A stretch of DNA of 64,000 nucleotides from Desulfobacterales bacterium (GCA_022340885.1 JAJDND010000020.1:17278-81277), one strand, 5' to 3'. Numbered from the stretch's first letter, positions 38,191 through 49,200 are shown. Made by a program: numbers and translations. The notes: a model not told the origin generated them from the sequence alone.

Positions 38191-40670
38191 TACGTCTTCC
38201 TCATCCTGAGATTGATTTCCAATTGCTCCATGCTCATCCTCACCACGGCTTCAAGATGGGGCTTCTTCTGAAGGTATGTATTGAAAAAGGCTTTGACGCC
38301 GTCGGGATCCCGCAGGCCGGACACCGGAACGATTCCGGCGACAACCCGTTCATAGAGGAGTGGGTGAAGACTTTCCAGTGAATCGACGTGCGCCGCGAAC
38401 CACGGCCACATGGCCTTTGTCGCATGGGGGTTGGCACCCGCCGACACCATGGGGATGAATCGGTTCCTGACCGGCACTTCCTTCAATGTGTAATCGAACG
38501 CTTTTCGGATGAGATCCGGGTCCTGAAAACATCCCATGGCGGTCAGAATTTGGATCCGCTCATGTTCACTGCGGCACGATTCAAAGCGCCGAATAAGCCA
38601 ATTCAGGGTATCGGCATCCCCGGCCAGAGCCCCGGCCATGAGCACGCTTTTGAGAATATCCGGATGGATTGCCTCACCTTCGCGCAAAGACTCGAACCGG
38701 ACGGCGGCAAATTCAGCAGCATTATCCGACCCGTATATCACGGCATGCCATAATATTTGATCCCTGAGCAAAGCGATAGCCGCAGGTTCCCCGGATGACG
38801 GTCGCATCCCGATACGAACCAGGGTATTTTCAAGTATGGATTTCCCAATGGCACGAATCGCCTCCCGGCGGGAGTCCTCTACGACCAGATAGGCTCGAAA
38901 AAGGTTGCCGGCCAGGCTGCTTAAAGGGAGATAAGCGTCCTCGTTTTGGTAATTGACCAGAAACGCCAGATACGCTTCGATAGCAGCGCCGCCGTTTTGC
39001 ACCCGGGCGAAAAGGTCATCTTGAAGACCCCATCGATCTTCAGGAGATACCTTTTTATCCGCAACCCACGGACCCAAGGCCGAAAGATCCTCCAGCGCCT
39101 CATACGCCACCCGGTAAAAGCCGGTCTGACCGGCATTGATCTTGTAAGCCACGGTATCGGCGCCCAAATCGACTTGAGCGGATTGATCTTCCATAAGGAT
39201 GGATATGATTTTCTGACCGCCGGTTTCGCCATACGCCAAGATGGTCACCGGAATAAGCCAGGACTGATCGGACGTGTTCTCGAGATAAGTAAACCGTTTT
39301 TGTGTCAATGTCAGAATACGGCCGTCTCGCCGGGCCTGAACCAGGGGATGACCGGGTTGTTCGATCCAGCTTTTCATGAGGGTGATCACCGGTTTTCCGG
39401 ATGTGTGCTCCAGGGCCTCCCAGAGATGGCGGCTGGCGGCATTGGCGTATTCAAACGTCTTCAGATAGTGCTGTAACCCTTTCCTCATGTCTTCGCCCCC
39501 GATGTATTCCCGTACCACCCGTAATATGCTGCTTCCTTTGCTGTAGATGATGGGTGCGGTGCTGGTGTTGATGACCACGTGTTCGCCGCCGGGAATTTCA
39601 ATGGGACTGGTGTCGGTCAGGCCGTCGCGTCTCATGGCCGAAGCGGTTTGACCCAGCAGGAACTGGTCCCAGACCTGCCACTCGGGATGATAATGGTCCA
39701 CTACACCGTAAGCAAAGAACGTGGCAAAGCTTTCATTGAGCCACAGGTATTTCCAGTCGGACGGCGTTACCAGGTTGCCGAACCACTGGTGGGCGATTTC
39801 GTGCGCAATGACATTGCAGATGCTCATCTCACCGGACCTGGACGTTGCCCCGGGGTAGTGAAGGACCAAATTCTCCCTGAAGGTAATGGCGCCCCAGTTT
39901 TCCATGGCGCCGAAGGCAAAATCAGGAACGGCGATCAGATCCATTTTGTCCAGTACATAGGGAATCCCGAAATAGGTTTCACAGAATTGAAGGGCCTTTC
40001 GCCCGAATGCCAGACCGAATTTGTAATACCCTTCTCTTCCCGGCAACGTCACGGACCGGACCCTCGGGTCTGTCTCATCCGATTGGATATGAAACGCCCC
40101 GACGCCGAAAAACAAAAGGTAGGTGGACATGGCCGGCGTGGATTTAAACCGGACGCGTTTCTTGTTTCCGGACAGCGCTTCTTCGGATGCCACCGGGCAG
40201 TTGGACAGGGCTGTAAGATCGGCATCCACGATCATCTCCACATCAAAGACCGCCTTTTCAGACGGATGGTCCATGCAGGGAAAGGCCCGGCGTGCATCGC
40301 TTTCCTGAAACTGGGTCACCGCAATGGAATGAATTTTGTCATTGCCTTTAAATATACTGCGGTAAAACCCGGCCATCTTTTCGTTGATCCATCCCTGGTA
40401 TTCGATAATCAAATGGAACACGCCGTGCAGTGTCCCGGGAAGATCGATTCTCAAACTTTCTTTTTTGGGGTCGACCTGAAATGAACATAAAATATGATTA
40501 TCGCTTGTTTTGAGCGCACAGCTCCAGACAGCCAGTTCCAGGATGTTCAGGTAGACATGATTCACCGGCTGCCGGGGTTCGAACTCGATCTCGACGCTTC
40601 CGGAAAAGCAAAAACGTGCGAGATCAGGCTCTATTTGCAGTGTATAACGGACGGGGCGGACTGGGTTCAT
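38190..40670 (-). CDS. M1-family zinc aminopeptidase
   Basis: HEIAHQWFGN-18-E zinc motif and GAMENWG; likely start MNPVRPVRYTL at 40670 with GGAGG RBS. Confidence 0.92.
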   Translation of the reverse strand: MNPVRPVRYTLQIEPDLARFCFSGSVEIEFEPRQPVNHVYLNILELAVWSCALKTSDNHILCSFQVDPKKESLRIDLPGTLHGVFHLIIEYQGWINEKMAGFYRSIFKGNDKIHSIAVTQFQESDARRAFPCMDHPSEKAVFDVEMIVDADLTALSNCPVASEEALSGNKKRVRFKSTPAMSTYLLFFGVGAFHIQSDETDPRVRSVTLPGREGYYKFGLAFGRKALQFCETYFGIPYVLDKMDLIAVPDFAFGAMENWGAITFRENLVLHYPGATSRSGEMSICNVIAHEIAHQWFGNLVTPSDWKYLWLNESFATFFAYGVVDHYHPEWQVWDQFLLGQTASAMRRDGLTDTSPIEIPGGEHVVINTSTAPIIYSKGSSILRVVREYIGGEDMRKGLQHYLKTFEYANAASRHLWEALEHTSGKPVITLMKSWIEQPGHPLVQARRDGRILTLTQKRFTYLENTSDQSWLIPVTILAYGETGGQKIISILMEDQSAQVDLGADTVAYKINAGQTGFYRVAYEALEDLSALGPWVADKKVSPEDRWGLQDDLFARVQNGGAAIEAYLAFLVNYQNEDAYLPLSSLAGNLFRAYLVVEDSRREAIRAIGKSILENTLVRIGMRPSSGEPAAIALLRDQILWHAVIYGSDNAAEFAAVRFESLREGEAIHPDILKSVLMAGALAGDADTLNWLIRRFESCRSEHERIQILTAMGCFQDPDLIRKAFDYTLKEVPVRNRFIPMVSAGANPHATKAMWPWFAAHVDSLESLHPLLYERVVAGIVPVSGLRDPDGVKAFFNTYLQKKPHLEAVVRMSMEQLEINLRMRKT

Positions 40671-40771
40671 AGTACCTCCGAAATTAGAAAGTGATGCAGG
40701 AAGGAAATACTTTAAGATAAGATTATTCGGGAGCGAAATTTGAGTCAATTGAAAAAATTATGAACGCGGTG

Positions 40772-41194
40772 TCATCGCTTTTTTCGACGATGCCGGTTTT
40801 TTTCGAATGCCCCCTCTATGGCATGTTTCAAAACCTCGATGTTGGCCGGCTTACATAGATGGCCGTCAAATCCCGCCGATTTAAGCTGATCCGAAGCCAC
40901 ATCCGCAAGATAGCCTGAAAACGCATAAATTACCGCTGTTCCATTTATTTTTCTGATTTGTCTGCATAATTGCGTACCGTCCATGTCCGGCATGGACAAA
41001 TCGGTTATGATCAACGGGAACGCTTCCTTTTGGAATATCTCCAAAGCCTCATCGCCGTTTTCGGCAAGTTCGACATCATAGCCCAACCTCATCAATATGT
41101 CTTTCATCGACTCTCTTTGAAATTTCTCATCATCTACAAACAGAATCCTTCCCGAACCTGCGGCCATTTCAGATGTCCTTGTCACGAGATGCAC
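40772..41194 (-). CDS. Response regulator receiver-domain protein
   Basis: ILFVDDEKFQRESMKDIL...LIITDLSMPDMDGTQL...CKP receiver motifs; no output domain. Confidence 0.88.
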   Translation of the reverse strand: MHLVTRTSEMAAGSGRILFVDDEKFQRESMKDILMRLGYDVELAENGDEALEIFQKEAFPLIITDLSMPDMDGTQLCRQIRKINGTAVIYAFSGYLADVASDQLKSAGFDGHLCKPANIEVLKHAIEGAFEKNRHRRKKR

Positions 41195-41827
41195 AGACGC
41201 GTATTCACTCAGGAGTCGCGCTGCCTTGTTTTACCGTTTCGGCTGTCATTCACCTTTCTGGTTTGCATAACTATGTATCAGCTCGACCCCCATGTCCCAA
41301 CAAAGCGCGACAAATATTATCCATACCACGCTCCATAACATGATAAAAGTATAAAATGGGTAGAAATGAATGAACACGCTAAACATACCGAAATAAAACA
41401 ATATTTTCATAATTTATTACCGCCTCAAACAACTTCGACTTGCAAAGAGATTTGCCCGCTTTGGCAAACTATAACGATTATCGGTCAAACATCAGTAAAA
41501 GTTAAGTTCAATACGAAACATGCCGATATTATTAGAGCCGAAGGTATATTCAATGTTAAAAAAAATGCCGAACACCTGCTGTTGCATTTTCTGATTTCAA
41601 TACTTTTTCTTTCAATAGCTTGAAACATATGATATTTTAGACTAATTCGATCCATACGATAATTTTCGGAATACCATAATATTCTTATGATAAGGTTGCC
41701 GGTCAATGAAGAGAGCATTTGAACAGGAAAAAGACAACATGCAAACTTCGGAAATAACACTTTCAAAAGATCCATTGACCGATTTTGAAAAGCTCATCGA
41801 AAGACAAAGTTAACATAAGGTGATATT

Positions 41828-42559
41828 ATGACTCGGATGCCAGCCGGAAAAACCCTTTGGATAATCCTTTACACAACGGTTTGCATTTTGGCCGCTCTGA
41901 TTGTTTCGGCTCATGCCGATACGCGATATGTTTCCGATATGCTCATTATTTCTGTCAGGGATGCCCAGCGCCATGATGCCAATGTATTGGGATATATTAA
42001 AACACCGACGGCGGTGGACGTCCTTGGAGAACAAGGAGATTATTTAAAGATAAAGACGAAAGACGGTCTCGAAGGGTGGGTTTTGGCAAAATATATTGTT
42101 ACCGAAAAACCCAAGGCCCTGATCATCGAAGATTTGAAAAATCAAATCGAAGAATTAACCAAAGAGGTCGATACAGCCGAACCCAAGCAAAATACGCTAT
42201 CGGACGCATCATCCGAAACAACGGGGAATGATGAAAAAAAAATCAGGGAGCTGAAAGAGGCCGTCGATAAAAATCAAAAGCTTGCCGACAAAGCCGGGCG
42301 TGACTTTGCAGCTCTGGATAAAAAGTACAAAACACTTCTTTTGCATTCGGGGAATACGGATCAATTGCTTAAGGAAATGAACCGGTTGAAAAAAACAAAC
42401 ACCCAATTGAATGCAGAAATCACGACCCTTAGAAAAAATACCGGCAACCCATTGAAATCGAGAAAAGTTCAATTGTTCATTGCGGGCGCAGGGGTCCTGC
42501 TTATCGGAATAATTCTCGGAGGCTCTGCAAAGAAAAAGAAGAGATACAAACTGACTTGA
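41828..42559 (+). CDS. SH3-domain, coiled-coil, C-terminal TM protein
   Basis: Signal peptide, bacterial SH3 segment (RYVSDMLIISVRDAQRHDANVLGYIKTPTAVDVLGEQGDYLKIKTKDGLEGWV), coiled coil, terminal TM helix. Confidence 0.8.
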   Translation: MTRMPAGKTLWIILYTTVCILAALIVSAHADTRYVSDMLIISVRDAQRHDANVLGYIKTPTAVDVLGEQGDYLKIKTKDGLEGWVLAKYIVTEKPKALIIEDLKNQIEELTKEVDTAEPKQNTLSDASSETTGNDEKKIRELKEAVDKNQKLADKAGRDFAALDKKYKTLLLHSGNTDQLLKEMNRLKKTNTQLNAEITTLRKNTGNPLKSRKVQLFIAGAGVLLIGIILGGSAKKKKRYKLT

Positions 42560-42638
42560 TTTTCATACACCCTTTACGTTAACATTGGAAAAATAAGTTA
42601 ATCCCTTTTTGCCATGATGTTTATCCAACGTTAAGGTT

Positions 42639-44084
42639 TTAATAAAGAAACTCGGCAGGTTGAATACCATAGGCCGAAGAATCCAGGCTTTTCACAATAT
42701 TTCTTAAAAATGCCCCGGATTCGGGGTCACGTTCATCCAGATCGGCTTCGCCTATCTTTATGTAGCTGTTCTTCCCACCCGGAGCCAACAACATGACGAC
42801 GGGGCGCGCCTTGTCGGTTTTTTTCCCGGCCTCCGTGACCAGCGCCAATTCGCCGGTGTCCAATTCCAGAAATGATCCGACAGGGTAAACCCCCAGCATA
42901 TTGATGAACGCCTTAATGAGGACCGGGTCGAAATCCGTTCCCGAATGGGCCTGCATGTAACCCAGGGCCTGGTTCTGCGTAAGCGCCAACGCACGATAAT
43001 TGCGTGGAGAGGTGATGGCATCGAAGACGTCTGCAATGGTCAAAATCCGGCCGAACAGACTCACGGACTTTTTTCGAGGAATTTGGGGATAGCCCGAAAG
43101 ATCATATTTCATGTGGTGTTCAAAAGGAGGGAGCAGAATTTTCGACTTTAGATCACGGGCAGCCTGTAGTTTGATGATTTGAGCGACACTATAGATGGTA
43201 TGTTTTTTGATTACTTCGAACTCTCTTGCGTTCAGCTTTCGGGGAAGACGGATGATTTCAACAGGAACATCCAGCTTTCCCAAATCGTGAAAAAGCCCGC
43301 ATATGCCCAGCCTGTTGACAGACATCCGGGAGATACCGATGTGCCGCCCCAAGCACATGGAAAGTATGGCAACGTTCACTGAATGGGTGAAGGTGTAGTC
43401 ATCATAATCGCGAATGGTGCTGAGCCCTAAAAGAACCGACTCATCCTCCATAACGAGATCCACCATGTTTTGGATGACACGAAGCGCTTTGCGAACCCCT
43501 ACCTTTTTTTGAGTCGTGATTTTCTCGGCTACTTCTTTTACGGAATTCAACGCATAAAAATAAGATTCTTTGGCTTTTGCTTTCCGAAGGTTTTCGCCAT
43601 CTAAAGCTTCTGTATCGGAAGCCTGTTCCGTCATAATTGTATCTTGCTCACAAACAATTTCCACCCAGGCGCCTCCAAGGGTCTCCAGTTGTTCGTTGAA
43701 CCATTCCAGGGATTCTTTGTGCTGCTCGCTGTCGTTCAACATCCGGCTGAAAGCGACAATCTCCTCCGCCGGAGCCTCCTGGATCGAAGGATAAAAGCAA
43801 AGTCCTTGTAAATCGCGGCTTTCGAAATATTGGATCATATTGCTCATCAGATGGCCGATTTCGCGTCTGTGGATCACCTTTTCGCTCTGTAGAAAAATAT
43901 TCCCTCTGGAAACTCGAACGATTATCTCGTCATCCTCCATCAACATCCGACGGACGACATTTTTGAAATCATCAATGCATTCCATCATCAACGGATTGGT
44001 GACTTGATGGATCTTAACCATGTAAACGAGCCTGTAAAACGTTTTGAGAAAATCATCGGACAATGTTTTTTCTTTCCGGTTCAT
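42639..44084 (-). CDS. HD-GYP domain protein
   Basis: 481 aa; HSVNVAILSMCLGRHIG, LGICGLFHDLGKLDVP, HH-type motif ending in DLSGYPQIP; overlaps upstream gene by 4 nt. Confidence 0.88.
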   Translation of the reverse strand: MNRKEKTLSDDFLKTFYRLVYMVKIHQVTNPLMMECIDDFKNVVRRMLMEDDEIIVRVSRGNIFLQSEKVIHRREIGHLMSNMIQYFESRDLQGLCFYPSIQEAPAEEIVAFSRMLNDSEQHKESLEWFNEQLETLGGAWVEIVCEQDTIMTEQASDTEALDGENLRKAKAKESYFYALNSVKEVAEKITTQKKVGVRKALRVIQNMVDLVMEDESVLLGLSTIRDYDDYTFTHSVNVAILSMCLGRHIGISRMSVNRLGICGLFHDLGKLDVPVEIIRLPRKLNAREFEVIKKHTIYSVAQIIKLQAARDLKSKILLPPFEHHMKYDLSGYPQIPRKKSVSLFGRILTIADVFDAITSPRNYRALALTQNQALGYMQAHSGTDFDPVLIKAFINMLGVYPVGSFLELDTGELALVTEAGKKTDKARPVVMLLAPGGKNSYIKIGEADLDERDPESGAFLRNIVKSLDSSAYGIQPAEFLY

Positions 44085-45901
44085 TGACGATCCTTTAAGG
44101 CTTTTTGGTATCCAGACCGAATATTGGGATACATACTTTTGGACGCGTTATGAAGAATTTTCCGGGCCTCTTGGGTATTCAGCTCGAATAATGCCAGTGC
44201 AGCGCCCCTTCGTCGCAGGGATCTTTCGGGGTTGAATTTCCATGGCTGACCGAGGAGGACTTGGCGTAAAAATGGAAGGGAACGATGCGTGCCACAACGG
44301 CCTAATGCCCTATAGCAGCTTAATATCTGTTTATCGGTGCGGTAGAGAACTTTGCTCTGTTCGAGAAAATCCAAAATCAACCCCCCGGTATCTTCGGTTC
44401 GATATGCTTCTATGTGGTCCCATACCATTCGACGAATGGGAAGAACAGGGTCGTTGATTAGGGGAAGCAGCTCCTTGACCATATTTTTATTTCTTCGTTT
44501 CAGAGCTTTCAGCGCCTCCAATCGCACCCAGCTCGATGAATGGATTGTCATCTTGATAAGGATCTGGGCAGCCCGCTCACCTTTGATATGCCCGAGAATG
44601 TAAACAAGTTTTTTGACTAAGGCCTCATCCGGCAGATCCAGCAACCGCTCCAGTGGTTGAATATCCTTCATCGCCAAGGATCCTACAATTTCCATAATCT
44701 GGCGTTTCACTGAAGTGGAGATGTTTCCCTGCAACATCGGTCCCAGTGCGGTGACGGCCGACGACGGAAGGTTAATAAGCAATTTTCGAAAAACCGCAAT
44801 TTGATCAGCATACTGTTTATCAAGGCTCGGCAAAACGTCTTCGAGAACACCAAGGACGCTAACATCGGTAATATGGATTAAGAACCGATCCAACAAGGGT
44901 TCAACCCAGGGTCTCTCGGTTTTGCAAGATCGGCACACTTTTTTCAAGTTCTCCAGAAAATCATGAGCAATCCGGAATTCTCCCTGTGCAAGGGTGTTTT
45001 TAAACTCATCCTTTATGAATTCCAGTACAGTCACAAAATCCTCTTTTTCACTTTGATCCATTAGAATCACTTGCAAAACGTCAAGCACATCTTCCGTATT
45101 TTTTTTCGCTTCCTCCTCGGCAACCATTTTTTCGATGTATTGCAACTCTTCCGGCCTCATCTCACATATGATTCTATCCTTATCCGAAAGATTTATGTCC
45201 ACTACCGGGCCTTGATCCGTTGCCGTACCAATCGAATCGTGCATATCGTTATCCATGGATTCCTGACTGTCTGCTTCACCCTGAAACGCAGCGCCTTCGA
45301 CAGCATGATTTCCCGACGCCGATCCCCCATGGTCGATCAAGTTAAAGGTGGAAAAATCTTTTACGGTATCAGCCTTCCACAAAATATCCATAGCCGCGTA
45401 CTGCAAATGCGGGAAATCCTTTTCCCATAATGCAGTGACGAGATCCCCCTTGGGCTCTTCCTGTAAATTCCGATATTGATTGATGATTTTAATAAACTCA
45501 GAGATTTCGATGAGTTCGAGTCCGGCTTGAAATTCCAGCCACTGGATGCCGTCTCTGTAAAGCGGAGATGCCCATTCTCCGGTCTTGGGATCGTCCCGGT
45601 AAACCGGTTCTTCCTCAAAAAGAAGCTGGTTCTTTTCAACATCGAGCCTGAGATCGCTATGTTGTTTTAGAAAAGCATCCATGGAGGATATGACTTTCTG
45701 TAGGGATTCCTTGTAGATGACATGATGCGCCGGATACATGGTATGGTTTTTTGCCGCCATAAACAACAAAACGACTATGGACTTAACATCCTGTATTTTT
45801 TGAGATGTTTGTCCTATGACATTGCCAGTCACGCCTATTTTTGTGGGTTTTGCCGTCATTTGTCGTTTGATATAGGCTTTGCGGCCATTATCCGATATCA
45901 T
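44081..45901 (-). CDS. HEAT-repeat domain protein
   Basis: 606 aa; C-terminal HEAT-like repeats (AAQILIKMTIHSSSWVRLEALKALKRRN...), translationally coupled to the HD-GYP gene. Confidence 0.7.
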   Translation of the reverse strand: MISDNGRKAYIKRQMTAKPTKIGVTGNVIGQTSQKIQDVKSIVVLLFMAAKNHTMYPAHHVIYKESLQKVISSMDAFLKQHSDLRLDVEKNQLLFEEEPVYRDDPKTGEWASPLYRDGIQWLEFQAGLELIEISEFIKIINQYRNLQEEPKGDLVTALWEKDFPHLQYAAMDILWKADTVKDFSTFNLIDHGGSASGNHAVEGAAFQGEADSQESMDNDMHDSIGTATDQGPVVDINLSDKDRIICEMRPEELQYIEKMVAEEEAKKNTEDVLDVLQVILMDQSEKEDFVTVLEFIKDEFKNTLAQGEFRIAHDFLENLKKVCRSCKTERPWVEPLLDRFLIHITDVSVLGVLEDVLPSLDKQYADQIAVFRKLLINLPSSAVTALGPMLQGNISTSVKRQIMEIVGSLAMKDIQPLERLLDLPDEALVKKLVYILGHIKGERAAQILIKMTIHSSSWVRLEALKALKRRNKNMVKELLPLINDPVLPIRRMVWDHIEAYRTEDTGGLILDFLEQSKVLYRTDKQILSCYRALGRCGTHRSLPFLRQVLLGQPWKFNPERSLRRRGAALALFELNTQEARKILHNASKSMYPNIRSGYQKALKDRQ

Positions 45902-45985
45902 AAAAAATTACGGTAGGTTTTATCCTTATTATCGGATATAATACATATTATCATTAGCCGATTTTTTTTTGAGGAAAAATAAACA

Positions 45986-47158
45986 ATGAATCAAATCTTT
46001 AGTGATGTTGCAATCATCGGCGGCGGTATCATGGGAAGCGCCGTCGCATATCATCTGAAGCAGGCCGACGCCAATCTCGACGTGGTCGTTGTGGAGATGG
46101 ACCCAACTTATTCCAGGGCGTCGACCACCCTTTCCATGGCCAACGTCCGTATCCAGTTCAGTTTCGAGCAGAACATCCGGATATCCCAGTTTGCCTTCGA
46201 GGTGCTGGAAGATTTCGGAGAAAAAATGGCTGTCGGCGATCATCGACCGGACATCGCTTTTCGACGTGAAGGCAATCTTTTTTTGGTGGACGATTCCAGC
46301 ATACCATCGGCTGAGGCAGCCGTCAATCTGCAGCAAAGCCTCGGCTGCCGCGTAGAATGGTGGACGCCGGAAAAAATAAAGCAAAACTATCCGCTATATG
46401 CGCCGGAACACCTGGCAGGCGGAACATTCGGCTTTCTGGACGGCCATTTCGATGCCTATGCCTTTCTCATGGGATACAAAAAAAAAGCGCGATCAATGGG
46501 AACGCGCTATATCGAAAACCGGGTGATCGAGGTCCTGACCGACGGTTCCCGGGTCAGGGGCGCCCGACTGGCCTCGGGAGAAACTTTGTCCGCCAACTGT
46601 GTGGTCAATTGTGCCGGGGCATGGGCGGCCGAAGTCGCCCGGTCGGCCCGTATAAATCTTCCCGTAGACCCGGTCAAACGGCAAATCTTTGTACTCGACA
46701 CAGCCGTCAAACCCCAGGGTCCCCTTCCCCTGACGGTTCTGCCGTCCGGGCTCTATTTTCGGACCGAAACCGGCGGACGGATCCTTCTCGGAAAATCCAT
46801 GCCCCAGGACCCTGTGGGCTTTGATTTTTCATGGGATGACAAACGGTTTATGGAAATTCTCTGGCCGGAACTGGCCGAATTCGTGCCTGCCTTCGATACC
46901 CTCAAGCTGCTTCGAGGATGGGCCGGCCTATATGCCGTCAATACCCTCGACGGCAACGCAATCCTCGGCGAATGGCCGGAATTGAAAGGTTTTTTTCTTG
47001 CCAACGGCTTTTCCGGCCACGGCCTCCAACAGGCACCCGCCGTCGGCCGATATCTCTCCGAATTGATTTTGAAATTGCCGCGCACACTCGACCTTTCATG
47101 TTTTGGCCCCGAGCGGATCGTCGAAAACAGGCCTTTAAGTGAAAAAGGTCTTGTGTAA
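45986..47158 (+). CDS. FAD-dependent oxidoreductase, DAO family
   Basis: DVAIIGGGIMGSAVAYHLKQ Rossmann motif; C-terminal GLYAVNTLDGNAILGEWPELKGFFLANGFSGHGLQQAPAVGRYLSELI. Confidence 0.88.
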   Translation: MNQIFSDVAIIGGGIMGSAVAYHLKQADANLDVVVVEMDPTYSRASTTLSMANVRIQFSFEQNIRISQFAFEVLEDFGEKMAVGDHRPDIAFRREGNLFLVDDSSIPSAEAAVNLQQSLGCRVEWWTPEKIKQNYPLYAPEHLAGGTFGFLDGHFDAYAFLMGYKKKARSMGTRYIENRVIEVLTDGSRVRGARLASGETLSANCVVNCAGAWAAEVARSARINLPVDPVKRQIFVLDTAVKPQGPLPLTVLPSGLYFRTETGGRILLGKSMPQDPVGFDFSWDDKRFMEILWPELAEFVPAFDTLKLLRGWAGLYAVNTLDGNAILGEWPELKGFFLANGFSGHGLQQAPAVGRYLSELILKLPRTLDLSCFGPERIVENRPLSEKGLV

Positions 47159-47170
47159 CCGTTTCGAAGG

Positions 47171-48073
47171 TTAATGAATACTTCCAATCGAATCTCCCAT
47201 AAGGACATACGTTTCAATATCATTTCTTGTGTTTACACACAAATCCTTGTCAAGCGCTATTCTTCCTTTTTCAAACAACATAACGACCGTGGATCCTCCC
47301 ATTTCAAAATGTCCTTTTCGGTCGCCCTTGGCAACTCGATGACCTGAACGGTATATCTGGCGGATTGATCCGACGGTAAAAGCGCCGATTTCAATCATTG
47401 CAATTCGACCAAAGTGGTCGGAATCGAAGATGGTGAGCGTCCGATAGTTATCGGAGAAAAAGGGAATGAGTCCACGGAGATTGTATGGACCACTTGCATG
47501 GTACTTTCCTTTGATGGATGTCGCTTCGCCCGGAAAACCGGAATCCGGAAAGTGGAAGTGATGATAATCCTTCAGACATAAACGGCTTACAATCATTGAA
47601 CCATGACTGAATTTTGCTACCAGTTTATCACTGAGCAGAAATGAACGAAGATTGAATATGCTTCGTTTGATTCGAAATGTCAAATCAGGATCCAGTGATT
47701 GATAGGCAAGAATCTTTCCGTCCACAGGAGAAATGCACACATCAGGGTCCCAGTTAATCCGTCGCTTGGAGAGATCGAGTTCTCGTCTAAAAAAATCATT
47801 GAAACTCTCAAAGCCTTCGATCGGGCACAACAATTCATCCGTATTTACCTCCATCTTTCTGATGAACGATTCTATTCTTCTTTTACTGAATCCCTGCTTA
47901 TTCATCCAGCCATATAGCTGGGAAATGTATTTATTTCTGAAAACAATGCAGCTTACAAGGTCTCCCATTTTGGAGTTGTATAACCAATATAACAAACCAT
48001 CTGCGTAAACATGCTCCATCCGTAGCATGCTTTCAGCACGATCAAAATATTTGATTGAAATTCTGTTGCTCAT
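47171..48073 (-). CDS. Phosphatidylserine decarboxylase-like protein
   Basis: 300 aa; FNDFFRRELDLSKRRI, ISPVDGKILAY, C-terminal GGSTVVMLFEKG (pyruvoyl-forming GGST motif). Confidence 0.85.
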   Translation of the reverse strand: MSNRISIKYFDRAESMLRMEHVYADGLLYWLYNSKMGDLVSCIVFRNKYISQLYGWMNKQGFSKRRIESFIRKMEVNTDELLCPIEGFESFNDFFRRELDLSKRRINWDPDVCISPVDGKILAYQSLDPDLTFRIKRSIFNLRSFLLSDKLVAKFSHGSMIVSRLCLKDYHHFHFPDSGFPGEATSIKGKYHASGPYNLRGLIPFFSDNYRTLTIFDSDHFGRIAMIEIGAFTVGSIRQIYRSGHRVAKGDRKGHFEMGGSTVVMLFEKGRIALDKDLCVNTRNDIETYVLMGDSIGSIH

Positions 48074-49200
48074 AGATTTAACTCGAAAAGTGCATATTCC
48101 CGGTTTGGATTTTTCACATGTTCCCCCAAGAGTTTCTGAGCTCTGTTATCTCTGGCCATTAATGAAAATATTACCGTTTCATATCCATGTTTCAAAACTT
48201 GGTGAACCATGAAATAACCAATAGCTCGGCCCAATCCGGACTTTTTCTTTTCTTCTTCGGGAGTAATGCCGATTAGATAAAAATTTATTCGGTTTGCACG
48301 CTGTCTGTAGTTAAATAACTTAAAAATTGACAATAGATTATACCTTCCATTCATAGACCGAATGACGTCTGAAATTTCCAAAATAGCCAATGCAAAACCT
48401 ACGATGACATTCTTCTCATTGTAAATAAGCGTAAAAAGTTCCGGATGAAATGCATAGCGGGCTTTTTCAAACAATTGTCTGAACTCTTGCAAGGGAATCG
48501 GCGTGAAACCGGTAAAATCTCTGAAAGACCTTGTTAACACGGAATGAAAATTGCCCAAATTATCCATTAATTGCCGTCTATTCAACTGTTCAAATCGATA
48601 ACCTTCGGTCAGCAAATATCTGTAACGTCGTTCACCAAAAGCAACTATTTTTTGCAGATTTTTATGACCGGTAACCTCCACAGAATCCCAAAAATATTTT
48701 GCAATGAAACCATACTTCCCGAAAAATTCCGGATAATACGGCTTATTATAAGGCTCCCCATAAAAAGGTTTTTGATCAAACCCTTTTGTCATAAACCGAT
48801 ATCCATGCCAGATATCAAAGTTCATCGGACCCCAGACGCGACGGAGCCCTATATCTTCTCGCAGCCATTTTATTGAACAATCTAAAAGGTCTCGAGCGAT
48901 AGCGAAATCGTCGATGCACTCAAAAAAACCAATGGCCCCAACCGGTGTCCCGTCTGTATCCTTTAGATCCTGATTGGACATTGCTGACACCCGTCCGACA
49001 ACTTTTTCACCGGCCGTGGCGAGAAATTGTCTATGACAATTTCCCGGTTTTTGATAAAATGTGAAATCGGGTAAAAATCGGGTGCACATTTCTTTTTTCA
49101 GCGGCGGAATATGATTTTCATCGCCATCATACATTTCATAACCGAATTTTATGAAAGCGTCTGTTTTTGCGGAATCGAATATAAAAGGCTTTATTGCCAC
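48070..49200 (-). CDS. GNAT-like acyltransferase family protein
   Basis: 376 aa; RRVWGPMNFDIWHGYRFMTKGFDQKPFYGEPYNKPYYPEFFGKYGF; overlaps the PSD-like gene by 4 nt. Confidence 0.65.
   Translation of the reverse strand: MAIKPFIFDSAKTDAFIKFGYEMYDGDENHIPPLKKEMCTRFLPDFTFYQKPGNCHRQFLATAGEKVVGRVSAMSNQDLKDTDGTPVGAIGFFECIDDFAIARDLLDCSIKWLREDIGLRRVWGPMNFDIWHGYRFMTKGFDQKPFYGEPYNKPYYPEFFGKYGFIAKYFWDSVEVTGHKNLQKIVAFGERRYRYLLTEGYRFEQLNRRQLMDNLGNFHSVLTRSFRDFTGFTPIPLQEFRQLFEKARYAFHPELFTLIYNEKNVIVGFALAILEISDVIRSMNGRYNLLSIFKLFNYRQRANRINFYLIGITPEEEKKKSGLGRAIGYFMVHQVLKHGYETVIFSLMARDNRAQKLLGEHVKNPNREYALFELNL

Noticed and set aside
41366-41775. Short opposing ORFs (85 aa plus, 96 aa minus) in the AT-rich region before the SH3 gene
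   Set aside because: Mutually overlapping on both strands, no clear RBS or recognisable domain.
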